DNA of 64,000 nt, taken from G963674955 sp963674955 (GTDB lineage: Bacteria; Desulfobacterota; Desulfovibrionia; Desulfovibrionales; Desulfovibrionaceae). Position numbers and translations under genes: made by a program. Shown piece after piece: positions 25,199 to 33,329 of the stretch (its first letter is position 1; each line of letters starts with the position of its first letter). The DNA is taken from NCBI GenBank assembly GCA_963674955.2, contig CAXXKR010000001.1:248001-312000 (forward strand), written 5' to 3'. The notes under the pieces were generated by a model. That model searched no databases and was not told the DNA's origin. It saw only the letters and a list, made by a program, of their open reading frames with translations.

Positions 25199-26281
25199 CA
25201 AACTATCTCAAATTGTTGTATGTTCTTTTTTTTGTAAATCGATTCGTAACTAATGTTCGGCACGGTTTGAATCTTGCCTTCTTTTTTCATTCGCTTCAAG
25301 ACGTCTTTGGCGTGACGAGGCAAGCATCCTTTAAGCAGAGCGTCATCATAGACTTGTCTGTTGTTTGTAAATTGTTTGCTGAGAATTTTTCTTTCGAGGT
25401 GTTTCTCGTAGCTTCTTAGTTTTTGTGATTTGCCGAACTCAGGATCCAACAAACATTGACGGAGATCAGACTCCAAACCGATTCCCATTTCTCCTCCGTC
25501 CTTATCAACCTTCCAACATTCTGCAATAAACTTGTCTAATCCCCTTATGCTGCCACTGCCAAAAATAAGGCCATGTATGTTTGAACCTCTTTGTTTTTTT
25601 ATTGAAAATGGAGCCAGGTAGTAGTTCATTTCTTTTGGCAATCTTTTTTTATAGTAACTGCAAATATATTTGTGTCTATCGTCTCCGTCGATGTGATTAT
25701 GGTAGTCAAGTCCTGGATAATACGACTGAAATGTTCGGTCATCTTTAAAGCGCACTATGTTTGACGAAGGAGTAAACAGAAGAAAATCTGTTTGTTTTAG
25801 ACTAATAATTGTTTGAAACAATTTTGGTTTTACAGCAAGCCCGCACGGGTCGATAAACAGGAAATTTGCCGTTTTGGGTTTTGTCATTATGGCATAGTAA
25901 GTGTCAAAAGCTTCTTCAAAGGCTATTCTTTTTAGGGTTATATCCAGGTAATCTTTTTCGTATCCTTTTTCATCAAGAGCTTGGCTTAGTTCTTCAATTT
26001 TTTTTGGAGTCTATATCGCTGAAAAACGCTGAAATTTTTAGATTGCTTTGTTTAAAGCTGTGGGCATGCTTCGAGATGGCGTCAACGGCCCTGATCGGAC
26101 TGCCGCGCCGACCTTTAATATCCGCCCCAGGTCCGCAAAAAAAGTCGAAAATATTGATTTTTTGAATGCCGGGATGGTGAATGAAAACAGGCAGAAAAGA
26201 TTCCAGATATCGTTCAAAAAGAGTAAGTTTTACTACAGTTCCGGGGTCGAAAGGCTTGTCATGGTGTTTCGCTTTGGGCAT
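25198..26281 (-). pseudogene. tcmP: tcmP, three-Cys-motif partner, interrupted by a frameshift
   Basis: The start is ATG 26281 with GAGG upstream. The frame continues to a TGA at 25994-25996 after DIDSKKN. Removing one base from the run of eight A (8 T on the plus strand, 25998-26005) restores an uninterrupted frame, continuing KKIEELSQALDEKGYEKDY and joining the downstream open frame that ends at 25198. The joined product would be 360 aa, normal for TcmP. The first part has a methyltransferase-like NIFDFFCGPGADIKG. TcmP is defined by its pairing with three-Cys-motif proteins and has no known biochemical activity. The break may be a true mutation, a slippage site or a sequencing error. Confidence 0.85.
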
Positions 26282-26426
26282 TGGCGACCTCGTTGCGCGT
26301 GAAGGCGATATAGCGGTTGCGAATTTTGCTACCCCCATATTGTTGCAAGGTCAATAAGCCTGTCGATATTGTTTTGTTGTTGAAAAGAAATTTGCTGGTT
26401 TTAAGGAGCGGGCATCAGGACCTCTC

Positions 26427-27284
26427 CTAGACCCATAGCCCCTTGTGCCTGCGGTACCTTTTCATGTCCTCCAGCAGGGATGCGGGAACATGCAGGTTGT
26501 TGCGGCCCACGCCAAGGAAGGTGTCCGGCTTGACGTGGCCGTGGAAGTCGCTGCCGCCGCTAACCAGCAGATCGTGGCTTTTGGCCAGGTCGAGAAACAT
26601 CTCCGTCTGTTTTTGGTCGTGTTCGGGGTAGAGGGCCTCAATGCCTTCCAGGCCGAACCTTTTTAGCCTGCTCAGCAAGAGGTCGAGCTTGTCCACGGTC
26701 ATGTTCAGGAGAAAGGGATGGGCCAGGACCGCCAGCCCCTGATCCTTGCAGATGGCCTGTATGCCCTGTTCCGGTGTTATCTTTTCCTTGGACACATAGG
26801 CCCGGCCCCTTGCGCCGAGATATTCGTCAAAGGCCTGATTGAAGCTGGAAACCACGCCCTTGTCCATGAGCACCCTGGCGAAGTGGGGTCGGCCGATGGT
26901 TCCGCCGGCCATGCTCCTGACTTCGTCCATGCTCACATCAACGCCCAACTCCTTGAGCTTGGATTCGATCTTGAGGTTGCGCCGTTCCCGGCTCTGCTGC
27001 ATGAACTCGAATATCCGGCTCAGGTTCACCGAACCGGGCCGGGTCCAGAGGCCCACGATGTGCATGGCCCCGCTTTCGGACTCAACGCTCAACTCGCAGC
27101 CTGGGATGACCTCGATGCCGAATTCCTTTCCGGCCTCAAGGGCCTCGGGCAGGCCTGCCAATGTGTCGTGATCGGTCAGGGCCACGGCCTCGAGCCCGAT
27201 TTCAGCGGCTTTGCGCACCAACTCTTTTGGAGACACAGTGCCGTCGGAGGCGGTCGAGTGGGTGTGCAGGTCTATTCCCGGCAT
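26427..27284 (-). CDS. PHP-domain phosphoesterase (RNase AM / nucleoside bisphosphatase type)
   Basis: A 285 aa protein whose ATG follows AAAGGATT. PHP metal motifs are DLHTHSTASDGT, TDHDTLAG, PGCELSVE, VLAHPFLL and GGSDFHGH, in family order. The insert GTIGRPHFARVL is typical of the YciV/TrpH branch, which hydrolyses 3',5'-nucleoside bisphosphate and trims short RNA 5' ends. It is probably a cytosolic three-metal enzyme. It is transcribed divergently from the Trm112-like gene. Confidence 0.92.
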   Translation of the reverse strand: MPGIDLHTHSTASDGTVSPKELVRKAAEIGLEAVALTDHDTLAGLPEALEAGKEFGIEVIPGCELSVESESGAMHIVGLWTRPGSVNLSRIFEFMQQSRERRNLKIESKLKELGVDVSMDEVRSMAGGTIGRPHFARVLMDKGVVSSFNQAFDEYLGARGRAYVSKEKITPEQGIQAICKDQGLAVLAHPFLLNMTVDKLDLLLSRLKRFGLEGIEALYPEHDQKQTEMFLDLAKSHDLLVSGGSDFHGHVKPDTFLGVGRNNLHVPASLLEDMKRYRRHKGLWV

Positions 27285-27396
27285 TTCAATCCTTTGGTTT
27301 GGGTTATGCTCTTCAATAGCAGATTATGGGCTTTGCATTCAAGCCTCTTGCCCGGCGAATGGTTTGGGGTTATATTTTCCAAACCAAGGAGGCGAC

Positions 27397-27585
27397 ATGT
27401 CTTTGAACAAGGAACTTATCGATATCCTGGCTTGCCCCAAGTGCAAGTCCGAATTGACGCTTCTGCCTGACGAAGACGGGCTGCTTTGCAAGAAATGCAA
27501 ACTGGTCTTTCCTGTAAAGGATGAGATTCCGGTGATGCTTCTTGACGAGGCCGTGCCGGAAAAAGACTGGACCGGCAGCAAGTAG
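27397..27585 (+). CDS. Trm112-family zinc-ribbon protein
   Basis: A 62 aa protein whose ATG follows AAGGAGGCGAC. The pattern DILACPKCKSELTL, then LLCKKCKLVFPVKDEIPVMLLDEA, is the standard short bacterial Trm112 (YcaR type) with a CxxC-CxxC zinc ribbon. In other organisms Trm112 activates methyltransferases; in bacteria the small versions are largely uncharacterised. It is small but complete. Confidence 0.92.
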   Translation: MSLNKELIDILACPKCKSELTLLPDEDGLLCKKCKLVFPVKDEIPVMLLDEAVPEKDWTGSK

Positions 27586-27676
27586 CCTTTCTCCGCTTTT
27601 GGCGGAACATGCCCCTTCCCTCCGGAAGTCTGCCGGGGGACTTTGCGAAATTTTCACCACAGTTATCAACAGGGTG

Positions 27677-27704
27677 TTGACAAGTCTTTGTTCGTGTCTA
27701 CTTT
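27677..27704 (+). promoter_or_regulatory. Sigma70-type promoter for the hsp20 pair
   Basis: TTGACA at 27677-27682 and TACTTT at 27699-27704 are separated by 16 bases, about 35 bases before the first hsp20 start. No CIRCE element or typical sigma32 pattern was seen. Confidence 0.55.
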
Positions 27705-27737
27705 CTAAATCAAACGATAATTGAAGGAGGTACGATC

Positions 27738-28151
27738 ATGGTGCTTGATTTCAATACGCTTTATTCTTTTCCGGGTCGAATGGACCAGGTCATGGAGGAT
27801 TTTCTCCGCAACGACTTCTTCGGCAGCGGGCGGACGGCATATCCGCCGCTGAACATCAGCGAGGATTGCGACAATATATATGTCCGCTGCGAGATACCGG
27901 GCATGGACATGAAGGATGTCGAGCTGACCCTGACGGAAAAGAACCTGGTGATCAAAGGCGAAAGGGTTCCGCAAAAAGGAAAATACTACAGGCAGGAACG
28001 ACCGGCCGGTGTTTTTCAAAGGATCGTAGGCGTGAACGTGGCCATTGACCGGGAAAAGGTCAGGGCGACCATGTCCGATGGAATTCTTACCGTCGCCTTG
28101 CCCAAGGTCGAGGAGTGCAAGCCCAAGACCATAAGCATCGACGTAAAGTAG
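27738..28151 (+). CDS. Hsp20/alpha-crystallin small heat-shock protein
   Basis: A 137 aa protein starting after GAAGGAGGTACGATC. The alpha-crystallin domain spans residues ~40-137: YPPLNISEDCDNIYVRCEIPGM, LVIKGERV, FQRIVGVNVAIDREKVRATM and the GILTVALPK strand that ends the fold. It is an ATP-independent holdase that binds unfolding proteins. It is followed 11 bases later by a second Hsp20, so the two form an operon and may co-assemble. Confidence 0.95.
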   Translation: MVLDFNTLYSFPGRMDQVMEDFLRNDFFGSGRTAYPPLNISEDCDNIYVRCEIPGMDMKDVELTLTEKNLVIKGERVPQKGKYYRQERPAGVFQRIVGVNVAIDREKVRATMSDGILTVALPKVEECKPKTISIDVK

Positions 28152-28162
28152 GGAGGAGAGCC

Positions 28163-28531
28163 ATGAGCAGGGAAACAGCCAAAAAGCATGAGAAGACCGT
28201 TCCCGTGGTCAGGCCGGCCACCGATATCCTTGAACGGGAGGACGGCTTTTACATTTACATGGATGTGCCTGGTGTGAAAAAGGACGATCTGGTTCTGGAC
28301 ATGCAGAAGAACCAGGTGGTTGTGACGGGAATCTCCAGGGTCGAATACGGCAAGGATGAAAAGTTCATGGAGGTGCAGTTCGGCAACGCCGAATATAGGC
28401 GCACCATTCAGATTTCCGACATGGTGGACCGCGAAAAGGTCAAGGCCAAGCTGAACAACGGAACCCTTGAACTCTACTTGCCCAAGGCTGAAGAAACAAA
28501 GCCCAGGCGGATCAGCATCACTTCCGGATAG
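28163..28531 (+). CDS. Hsp20/alpha-crystallin small heat-shock protein (second copy)
   Basis: A 122 aa protein from the ATG at 28163 preceded by GGGAGGAGAGCC. The crystallin domain includes FYIYMDVPGVKKDDLVLDMQ, VVVTGISR, YRRTIQISDMVDREKVKAKL and GTLELYLPKAEETKPR. It has a shorter N-terminal arm than the first copy. The pair is closed by a strong terminator. Tandem divergent Hsp20 genes are common in sulfate reducers. Confidence 0.95.
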   Translation: MSRETAKKHEKTVPVVRPATDILEREDGFYIYMDVPGVKKDDLVLDMQKNQVVVTGISRVEYGKDEKFMEVQFGNAEYRRTIQISDMVDREKVKAKLNNGTLELYLPKAEETKPRRISITSG

Positions 28532-28566
28532 TTTTCTTACCGACCATTCCACACCCCCTGAACAGT

Positions 28567-28598
28567 CAGCCCCGGTTTCGCCGGGGCTGATCTTTTTC
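28567..28598 (+). terminator. Rho-independent terminator of the hsp20 operon
   Basis: Perfect nine-pair stem CAGCCCCGG / CCGGGGCTG with loop TTTCG, then ATCTTTTT. It lies 35 bases past the second hsp20 stop. Confidence 0.92.
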
Positions 28599-28773
28599 CT
28601 CTTGGGCGTTCGCCAAAAAACCGACGCCATTGCCCGGTCGGCGTTTGTTGGTCCGGGACAGGAAAAGCCGTCAAGCCTTGTCGTCAGGGCTTTATCTTCA
28701 TGTTACGAGCCCTGTTTCCGGGCTAGGCACGCTTCTTGATTACATGTCTGCAAGAACAACAGGGGGCGTGGAA

Positions 28774-29196
28774 ATGGATAAGACAATACTTGCCGTGGAA
28801 TCATCCGGTCTCAACCGCATACGAATCGCCAAGGCCTTGGAACGTGAATATCGAGTGATCGAGGCCGAGGGTGGCCGGGACGCCCTGGAGCAGATGGACA
28901 CCTTGAAGAGGGTCGGCGATCACGTGGACATCATCCTGGCACGGCTGGACATGCCGGACATGGATGGGGTGGAATTGACACGCAGGGTCAAGGCGGACCG
29001 CCGCTACGACCAGACAACGGTTGCCATATCCGCGCCGGAGAGGGAGGCCTCCAGGGTCCGGGAAGCGGGCGCCGACCTGCATATGGCCGCGCCCATTGAC
29101 GTGGACGGCCTGTTGGACGCCCTGGAACACGTGATGAGTGAAAAGGCGGCCAAGGCGTTTCCCGGTTCCAGTGCACTTACTGGAACGGGTATTTGA
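28774..29196 (+). CDS. Degenerate (pseudo-)receiver domain protein
   Basis: A 140 aa single-domain protein with CheY-like layout; the ATG at 28774 follows GGGGGCGTGG (an ATG at 28744 is possible). The phosphorylation machinery is damaged. The acidic pair after the first strand is ES (ILAVESS). The phospho-Asp position is Arg (IILARLDMPDMDG), although the MPDMDG loop remains. The Lys of the KP motif is Ala (HMAAPID). It therefore probably does not accept phosphate in the usual way and may act by protein binding. An Hpt protein is encoded next. Confidence 0.85.
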   Translation: MDKTILAVESSGLNRIRIAKALEREYRVIEAEGGRDALEQMDTLKRVGDHVDIILARLDMPDMDGVELTRRVKADRRYDQTTVAISAPEREASRVREAGADLHMAAPIDVDGLLDALEHVMSEKAAKAFPGSSALTGTGI

Positions 29197-29375
29197 GGCA
29201 GCAGAGAGGTTTCGGCTGACCATCCGGCATTTGGCAAACAACTTGCTGATTGCAGCTTGTTCGTGTTGGGACGGCCGCCATTCTCCGTTAAAGATTCGGT
29301 GCGGCTGCAATTAACATGGACACCACCCCGCCTTTGGTGGATAATGTAAGCCTAATTCAATTGCGGGGACGTGAA

Positions 29376-29732
29376 ATGACAGGCGAGCATTTGAAAGTTT
29401 TCAACAAGAACAAGCTGTTGGAACGCTACCAAGGCGATTTCGAGCTGGTCCGGGAGTTGTGCCAGGTTTTTCTTGAAGACCTGGAAGACAAGATATCCCG
29501 TCTCGATATGTCCATATCCAGCGGGAACATGGAAGATCTTGTTCATGTGGCCCATTCCCTGAAGGGCTCCACCGGCACGGTCACCGCCGAGATAAGCTGC
29601 GAACAGGCCTTGAACCTGGAGATGGCGGCAAGGGCCGGGAATCTGGAACAGGCCAGGGAAATTCATCCGAATCTACTCGAGTCCCTTGAGTCCGTCAGGA
29701 AGGCCATGCTTTCTGAGATCCTGTCCGACTAG
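29376..29732 (+). CDS. Hpt-domain phosphotransfer protein
   Basis: A 118 aa protein from the ATG at 29376; an ATG at 29316 is also in frame. The Hpt helix carries the phosphorylatable His in VHVAHSLKGSTGTVTAEI, the classic HSLKG motif. Residues before it (FELVRELCQVFLEDLEDKISRL) and after (LNLEMAARAGNLEQA) complete a four-helix bundle. It should relay phosphate between a hybrid kinase and a receiver encoded elsewhere, since the neighbouring receiver lacks its Asp. Confidence 0.9.
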   Translation: MTGEHLKVFNKNKLLERYQGDFELVRELCQVFLEDLEDKISRLDMSISSGNMEDLVHVAHSLKGSTGTVTAEISCEQALNLEMAARAGNLEQAREIHPNLLESLESVRKAMLSEILSD

Positions 29733-29753
29733 ATTAGAACACGCTCAAGAACG

Positions 29754-31274
29754 CTACTGCTTGAATATCCAGGGAATGGCGGCCTTGGAGTAGCCGTGGG
29801 AAAAATTTTCGAGCACGCCCACGGTCTTGTCTTTGCCCTTTTCCTTGGGCATTTCCGTTTGCAGCAGCTTGACGCTGAAATCGTCGCCTGCCCGCTTGAC
29901 CGCCGAGGCATAGGCACCCCAGAAGGCTCGAGGGTCAGGGCCCGACAGTATCCAGAGGGCCGGAGCGCGCACTTTGCCAAATGCCTTGGAGGATGGTGCG
30001 TCGGGTGAAAAGGCTTCTTCAGAGTCGTCGGAGCAGATGAGAAAAGAAGGTCCGCGCCGTTGGGCCGCGGCCAGCATGCCCGCTTCGATGGCTGCACCGG
30101 AACTCCATATCCCCACCTTTTTTGCGTCGATGTCGTCCCTGCCCTTGAGGAAGCGGACGGCGTCCAAAGCGATTTCCGCCAGAGCCCCTGCGCCAGGTCT
30201 GGTCCCATCGGCACAGCCTTTGGGGCTGAAGATCATGGTGGCCACGTTGTGCAGGGCCAAAAGCCGGGCGAACCCCTTGGCCATTTCCGGGGCTTCGCAG
30301 CCGTTGCCGTGCAGCCAGACCACGGCCGGGAAAACCTTTTCTCCGGGCGGAATAATAATTGTTCCGGCGTGTTCCTGGCCCTGACTCTCGAAGCTGATAT
30401 TTTCCTCGCTGAATCTGATTTTGACCGGGAAGACGGCGGGAGGTTCCTTGGGTTGCCAGATGATGCGGCTAATATGGTCGCCGTCGGCCAGAAAAACCAC
30501 GGAGCCTTCCACGGGTTTGTCTTCGTAGAATGACGGACCGTAGGTGTAGATGTATTTGCCGAATTTGGTCAGGGGCCGAAACAGGCCGGACTGGCTGTCG
30601 TAGAGCAGAAGTTTGCCGTAGGGCGTTTCGCGTGCGTCGATGACGGCCACAACTCTTCCGCTTTTTGGGTCCTTGTAATGGCCCACAAAATCCTCGGTGG
30701 GGTAGGAGTAGAAACCAACTGCGTGTCCGAAACGCATCTCGGCGCCGTGCTTGTAGCCGTCCGATTCCACATTCACGATTCCGCCGCTTTCGGCAAAGGC
30801 CTTGAGTTCGGCTTCGCGGGTACCCTTGGTCGAGCCGTAGGACTCGGCTCCCTTGCCTTCCTTTTTTTCGCTGATCAGCTTTTTGACGCCTTGGGCCTTG
30901 GGGCTGATCTTGGGGCTGGCCTTGGGCTGGCCCGGTTCAGGTGCCTTGGCCAGGGGGTTGGAGAACATTTCCGGCGTGGGCACGGGCAGGGCCTTGCTTG
31001 GCGGCTGGGCCTCGGGTTTTGGAGCCTTGGGCTTGGCTGTGGGCAGGGGCACGGCCTTGGGCTTGGGTTCGACAATTTCCACTTCAAGGAGTTTTTGGGG
31101 CGTGATCTTGCGCAGGTCGACGGGCTGGGTCATGGCATAATACATGGCCGCGGCCATGCCCAGGTTGACCAGCAGAGACAGGAACCAGCTGAAGGCTATG
31201 ACAAAGACGGACCAATTGTTTCTGGTCTTTGCCGTTTTCGCGTTGTTGGAATTGTTGCTGCGCGGTTCGTCCAT
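29754..31274 (-). CDS. Membrane-anchored alpha/beta-hydrolase-like protein with TonB-like Pro/Lys linker
   Basis: Start at ATG 31274 after AAGGGAAA; 506 aa (the frame is open far upstream without support). Residues ~18-45 are one membrane helix (VFVIAFSWFLSLLVNLGMAAA). Residues ~60-135 are a Pro/Lys/Ala-rich linker (PKPKAVPLPTAKPKAPKPEA) like that of TonB. A beta-rich middle follows. The last ~200 residues resemble a dienelactone-hydrolase-type fold (VVWLHGNGCEAPEMAKGFARL, KKVGIWSSGAAIEAG, ALWILSGPDPRAF, FSHGYSKAA). The nucleophile elbow is WSSGA rather than a full GxSxG. TonB-like anchoring of a hydrolase is unusual. The substrate is unknown. Confidence 0.75.
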   Translation of the reverse strand: MDEPRSNNSNNAKTAKTRNNWSVFVIAFSWFLSLLVNLGMAAAMYYAMTQPVDLRKITPQKLLEVEIVEPKPKAVPLPTAKPKAPKPEAQPPSKALPVPTPEMFSNPLAKAPEPGQPKASPKISPKAQGVKKLISEKKEGKGAESYGSTKGTREAELKAFAESGGIVNVESDGYKHGAEMRFGHAVGFYSYPTEDFVGHYKDPKSGRVVAVIDARETPYGKLLLYDSQSGLFRPLTKFGKYIYTYGPSFYEDKPVEGSVVFLADGDHISRIIWQPKEPPAVFPVKIRFSEENISFESQGQEHAGTIIIPPGEKVFPAVVWLHGNGCEAPEMAKGFARLLALHNVATMIFSPKGCADGTRPGAGALAEIALDAVRFLKGRDDIDAKKVGIWSSGAAIEAGMLAAAQRRGPSFLICSDDSEEAFSPDAPSSKAFGKVRAPALWILSGPDPRAFWGAYASAVKRAGDDFSVKLLQTEMPKEKGKDKTVGVLENFSHGYSKAAIPWIFKQ

Positions 31275-31472
31275 TTTCCCTTCGCGGTTGATTGGAAATG
31301 TCGGTCCAAGACGACAGTAATATAAGTTATGCCCTGAAATGCGAATAGGCAAGCCCTTGAGAGCAATATGAAGCGTGGTCAAGGGGTTGACGTATGTTTC
31401 GGCCTGGGAGAGAAGGGTGCAGGCTAGAGAAAATGCAATGATTTGTAAACGAAGGTGTTCAGGGAGCGGCTC

Positions 31473-32852
31473 ATGAACTGGAAGATGGTATTTAGGTCTG
31501 TCGCAGTGCGGCTTGTGCCTGTTGTTCTGGTTTTTGGATTGTGCTCCTGCGCCACGGTCACGCCCCCCAATGGGCATGCCGTGCTGGACACGGCCCTGCT
31601 GGACCAGAATCCGACAACTTATGTGCCGGCCGCGACCGCCGACCAGCCCCTCCTGGAACCGGGCCGGCAGAATCTGTTGGCCAAGGGCCTGACCGAGGCC
31701 CTGTTCCGTCCCTGGGAGCAGGAAACATCCGCGTACAAGTCCGATGATATTTTCTGGGGTTTTACGGCCTATGCAAAGCGGGAACTGTTCGGAGAGAACA
31801 CCAGAAAGCGCGACGGGCAGTGGCTTGAAGGTCTCAGGGAACTGGCCCTGGTTAAGGATTACCCCAATGCCGGATTCCCGGCCATAAGCGTGGCCAACAC
31901 CTCCCTGCGCGTCCTGCCCACGGACAAGCCCGCATTTTATGACTTTTCCAAGGCCGGAGAAGGCTTTCCCTTTGACTATATGCAGAATTCGGCTCTCTGG
32001 GCCGGGACTCCCGTGTTCGTTTCCCATGTTTCAGCCGACAGGGATTGGTTCCTGTGCGAGTCTCGTTTCGCCGCAGGCTGGGTTCCCGCCAGGGATATCG
32101 CCCTGGTGGACAATGGGTTCATGGCCCAATACCGCAACGGCGACTATCTGGCCCTTGTACGCGACGACGCGCCGGTGGTGGACGCTGAAGGGCTGTTCAG
32201 GTTTCAGGGGCGTCTGGGCATGGTTTTGCCCAGAGATCGGGAGAGCCAAGATCCTGTCCGCGTGCTGGTTCCGGTGGCCGACAGCCATGGAAAGGCCGGT
32301 CTGGTGCGGGCCGAAGTGGCTCCCGGGGCCGCAACGCCTTTGCCCCTGCCGCTGACTGCGCGCAATATCGCCGCTCTGTCCGAAACCCTAATGGGCGACG
32401 CCTATGGGTGGGGCGGCATGTACGGAAACAGGGACTGCTCGGCCACGGTCATGGATATTTTCATCCCCTTCGGCCTGGCCCTGCCCAGAAACTCCGGCCA
32501 ACAGGCTGCGGCGGGGAAATTCATTTCCCTCAAGGACCTGGAGTCCGGGCAAAAGGAGCAATACATCGCGGCCAATGGTATTCCGTGGCTGACATTGGTC
32601 AGAAAACCGGGGCACATCATGCTTTACGTGGGCAATGCCCCTGACGGCAGGCCCCTTGTGCTGCACAACATGTGGGGCTTGCGGACCAAGGACTGGCGAG
32701 GGCGCGAAGGAAGGCAGGTGGTCGGCGGAACAGTCATCACCACCCTGGAGCCGGGTATGGAGCAGCATTTGGTCAGGCAGGCCGGGGGCAGTTTGCTTGA
32801 AGGCGTGACCGGCATAACCTTCCTGGCCCCGCCGGAAGAGGGCGGCAAGTAG
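31473..32852 (+). CDS. SH3 / NlpC-P60 endopeptidase lipoprotein
   Basis: A 459 aa protein from the ATG at 31473 with AGGGAGCGG upstream. The lipobox is FGLCSC. Residues ~30-140 resemble the NlpC/P60 N-terminal stabilising domain. Two SH3-like stretches follow (VANTSLRVLPTDKPAF, AGWVPARDIALVDNGF). The C-terminal NlpC/P60 domain has the catalytic Cys in MYGNRDCSATVMD, the His in KPGHIMLYVG and a third polar residue near VLHNMWG. Such enzymes cleave D-gamma-Glu-diamino-acid bonds in peptidoglycan stem peptides. It is divergent from the hydrolase gene. Confidence 0.9.
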   Translation: MNWKMVFRSVAVRLVPVVLVFGLCSCATVTPPNGHAVLDTALLDQNPTTYVPAATADQPLLEPGRQNLLAKGLTEALFRPWEQETSAYKSDDIFWGFTAYAKRELFGENTRKRDGQWLEGLRELALVKDYPNAGFPAISVANTSLRVLPTDKPAFYDFSKAGEGFPFDYMQNSALWAGTPVFVSHVSADRDWFLCESRFAAGWVPARDIALVDNGFMAQYRNGDYLALVRDDAPVVDAEGLFRFQGRLGMVLPRDRESQDPVRVLVPVADSHGKAGLVRAEVAPGAATPLPLPLTARNIAALSETLMGDAYGWGGMYGNRDCSATVMDIFIPFGLALPRNSGQQAAAGKFISLKDLESGQKEQYIAANGIPWLTLVRKPGHIMLYVGNAPDGRPLVLHNMWGLRTKDWRGREGRQVVGGTVITTLEPGMEQHLVRQAGGSLLEGVTGITFLAPPEEGGK

Positions 32853-32967
32853 ATGCGGATGTTTTTGCCGCCTCCGGGCCGTTGAACCGGCTTGATGTTT
32901 CTGTTATGTGCTTCGCATTACGGATATTAACACGCAATGAACATACAACGCTCCACAGGGGGAAAAA

Positions 32968-33276
32968 ATGGGAATTTCTAAGTGTCTGGGATGGGTGGTC
33001 CGGTATGGAATCGCGCTTTGCCTGGTGGCTGTAATCGTTGTGGCGGCTGGTCAGCTGGGCATGAAGACCGGCGACACGGAATCCGGCTTCTTGGCTCCCG
33101 CCGTGGAGGCCGGACATGGTGAAGCGGGCGCTGCCGGGCATGGCGAGGAAGGCGCTGCGGTACATGATGACGCAGGCGCTGCCGGCCATGACGAAGCTGG
33201 CGCGGAAGAGAAGGGCGAAGAGCACGGCGATGATGCTCCGGATGATCAGGAGCAGGGCGAGGAAAGCCACAGCTGA
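32968..33276 (+). CDS. His/Glu/Gly/Ala-rich membrane-anchored small protein
   Basis: A 102 aa protein with an N-terminal hydrophobic segment (YGIALCLVAVIVVAAGQLG) that could be an anchor or signal. The rest is an imperfect octad repeat rich in His and acids (EAGHGEAGAAGHGEEGAA, VHDDAGAAGHDEAG), ending EEHGDDAPDDQ. Such composition suggests weak divalent-metal binding in the periplasm, but no family is recognised. It lies 53 bases upstream of the cytochrome c3 gene on the same strand, so a metal or redox link is plausible. Low complexity makes homology calls unsafe. Confidence 0.75.
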   Translation: MGISKCLGWVVRYGIALCLVAVIVVAAGQLGMKTGDTESGFLAPAVEAGHGEAGAAGHGEEGAAVHDDAGAAGHDEAGAEEKGEEHGDDAPDDQEQGEESHS

Positions 33277-33329
33277 TTGTTCCCCGTTGGGGTTTGAGAC
33301 ACCGAATTTTCAGCCGTACCGGAGGAAGA

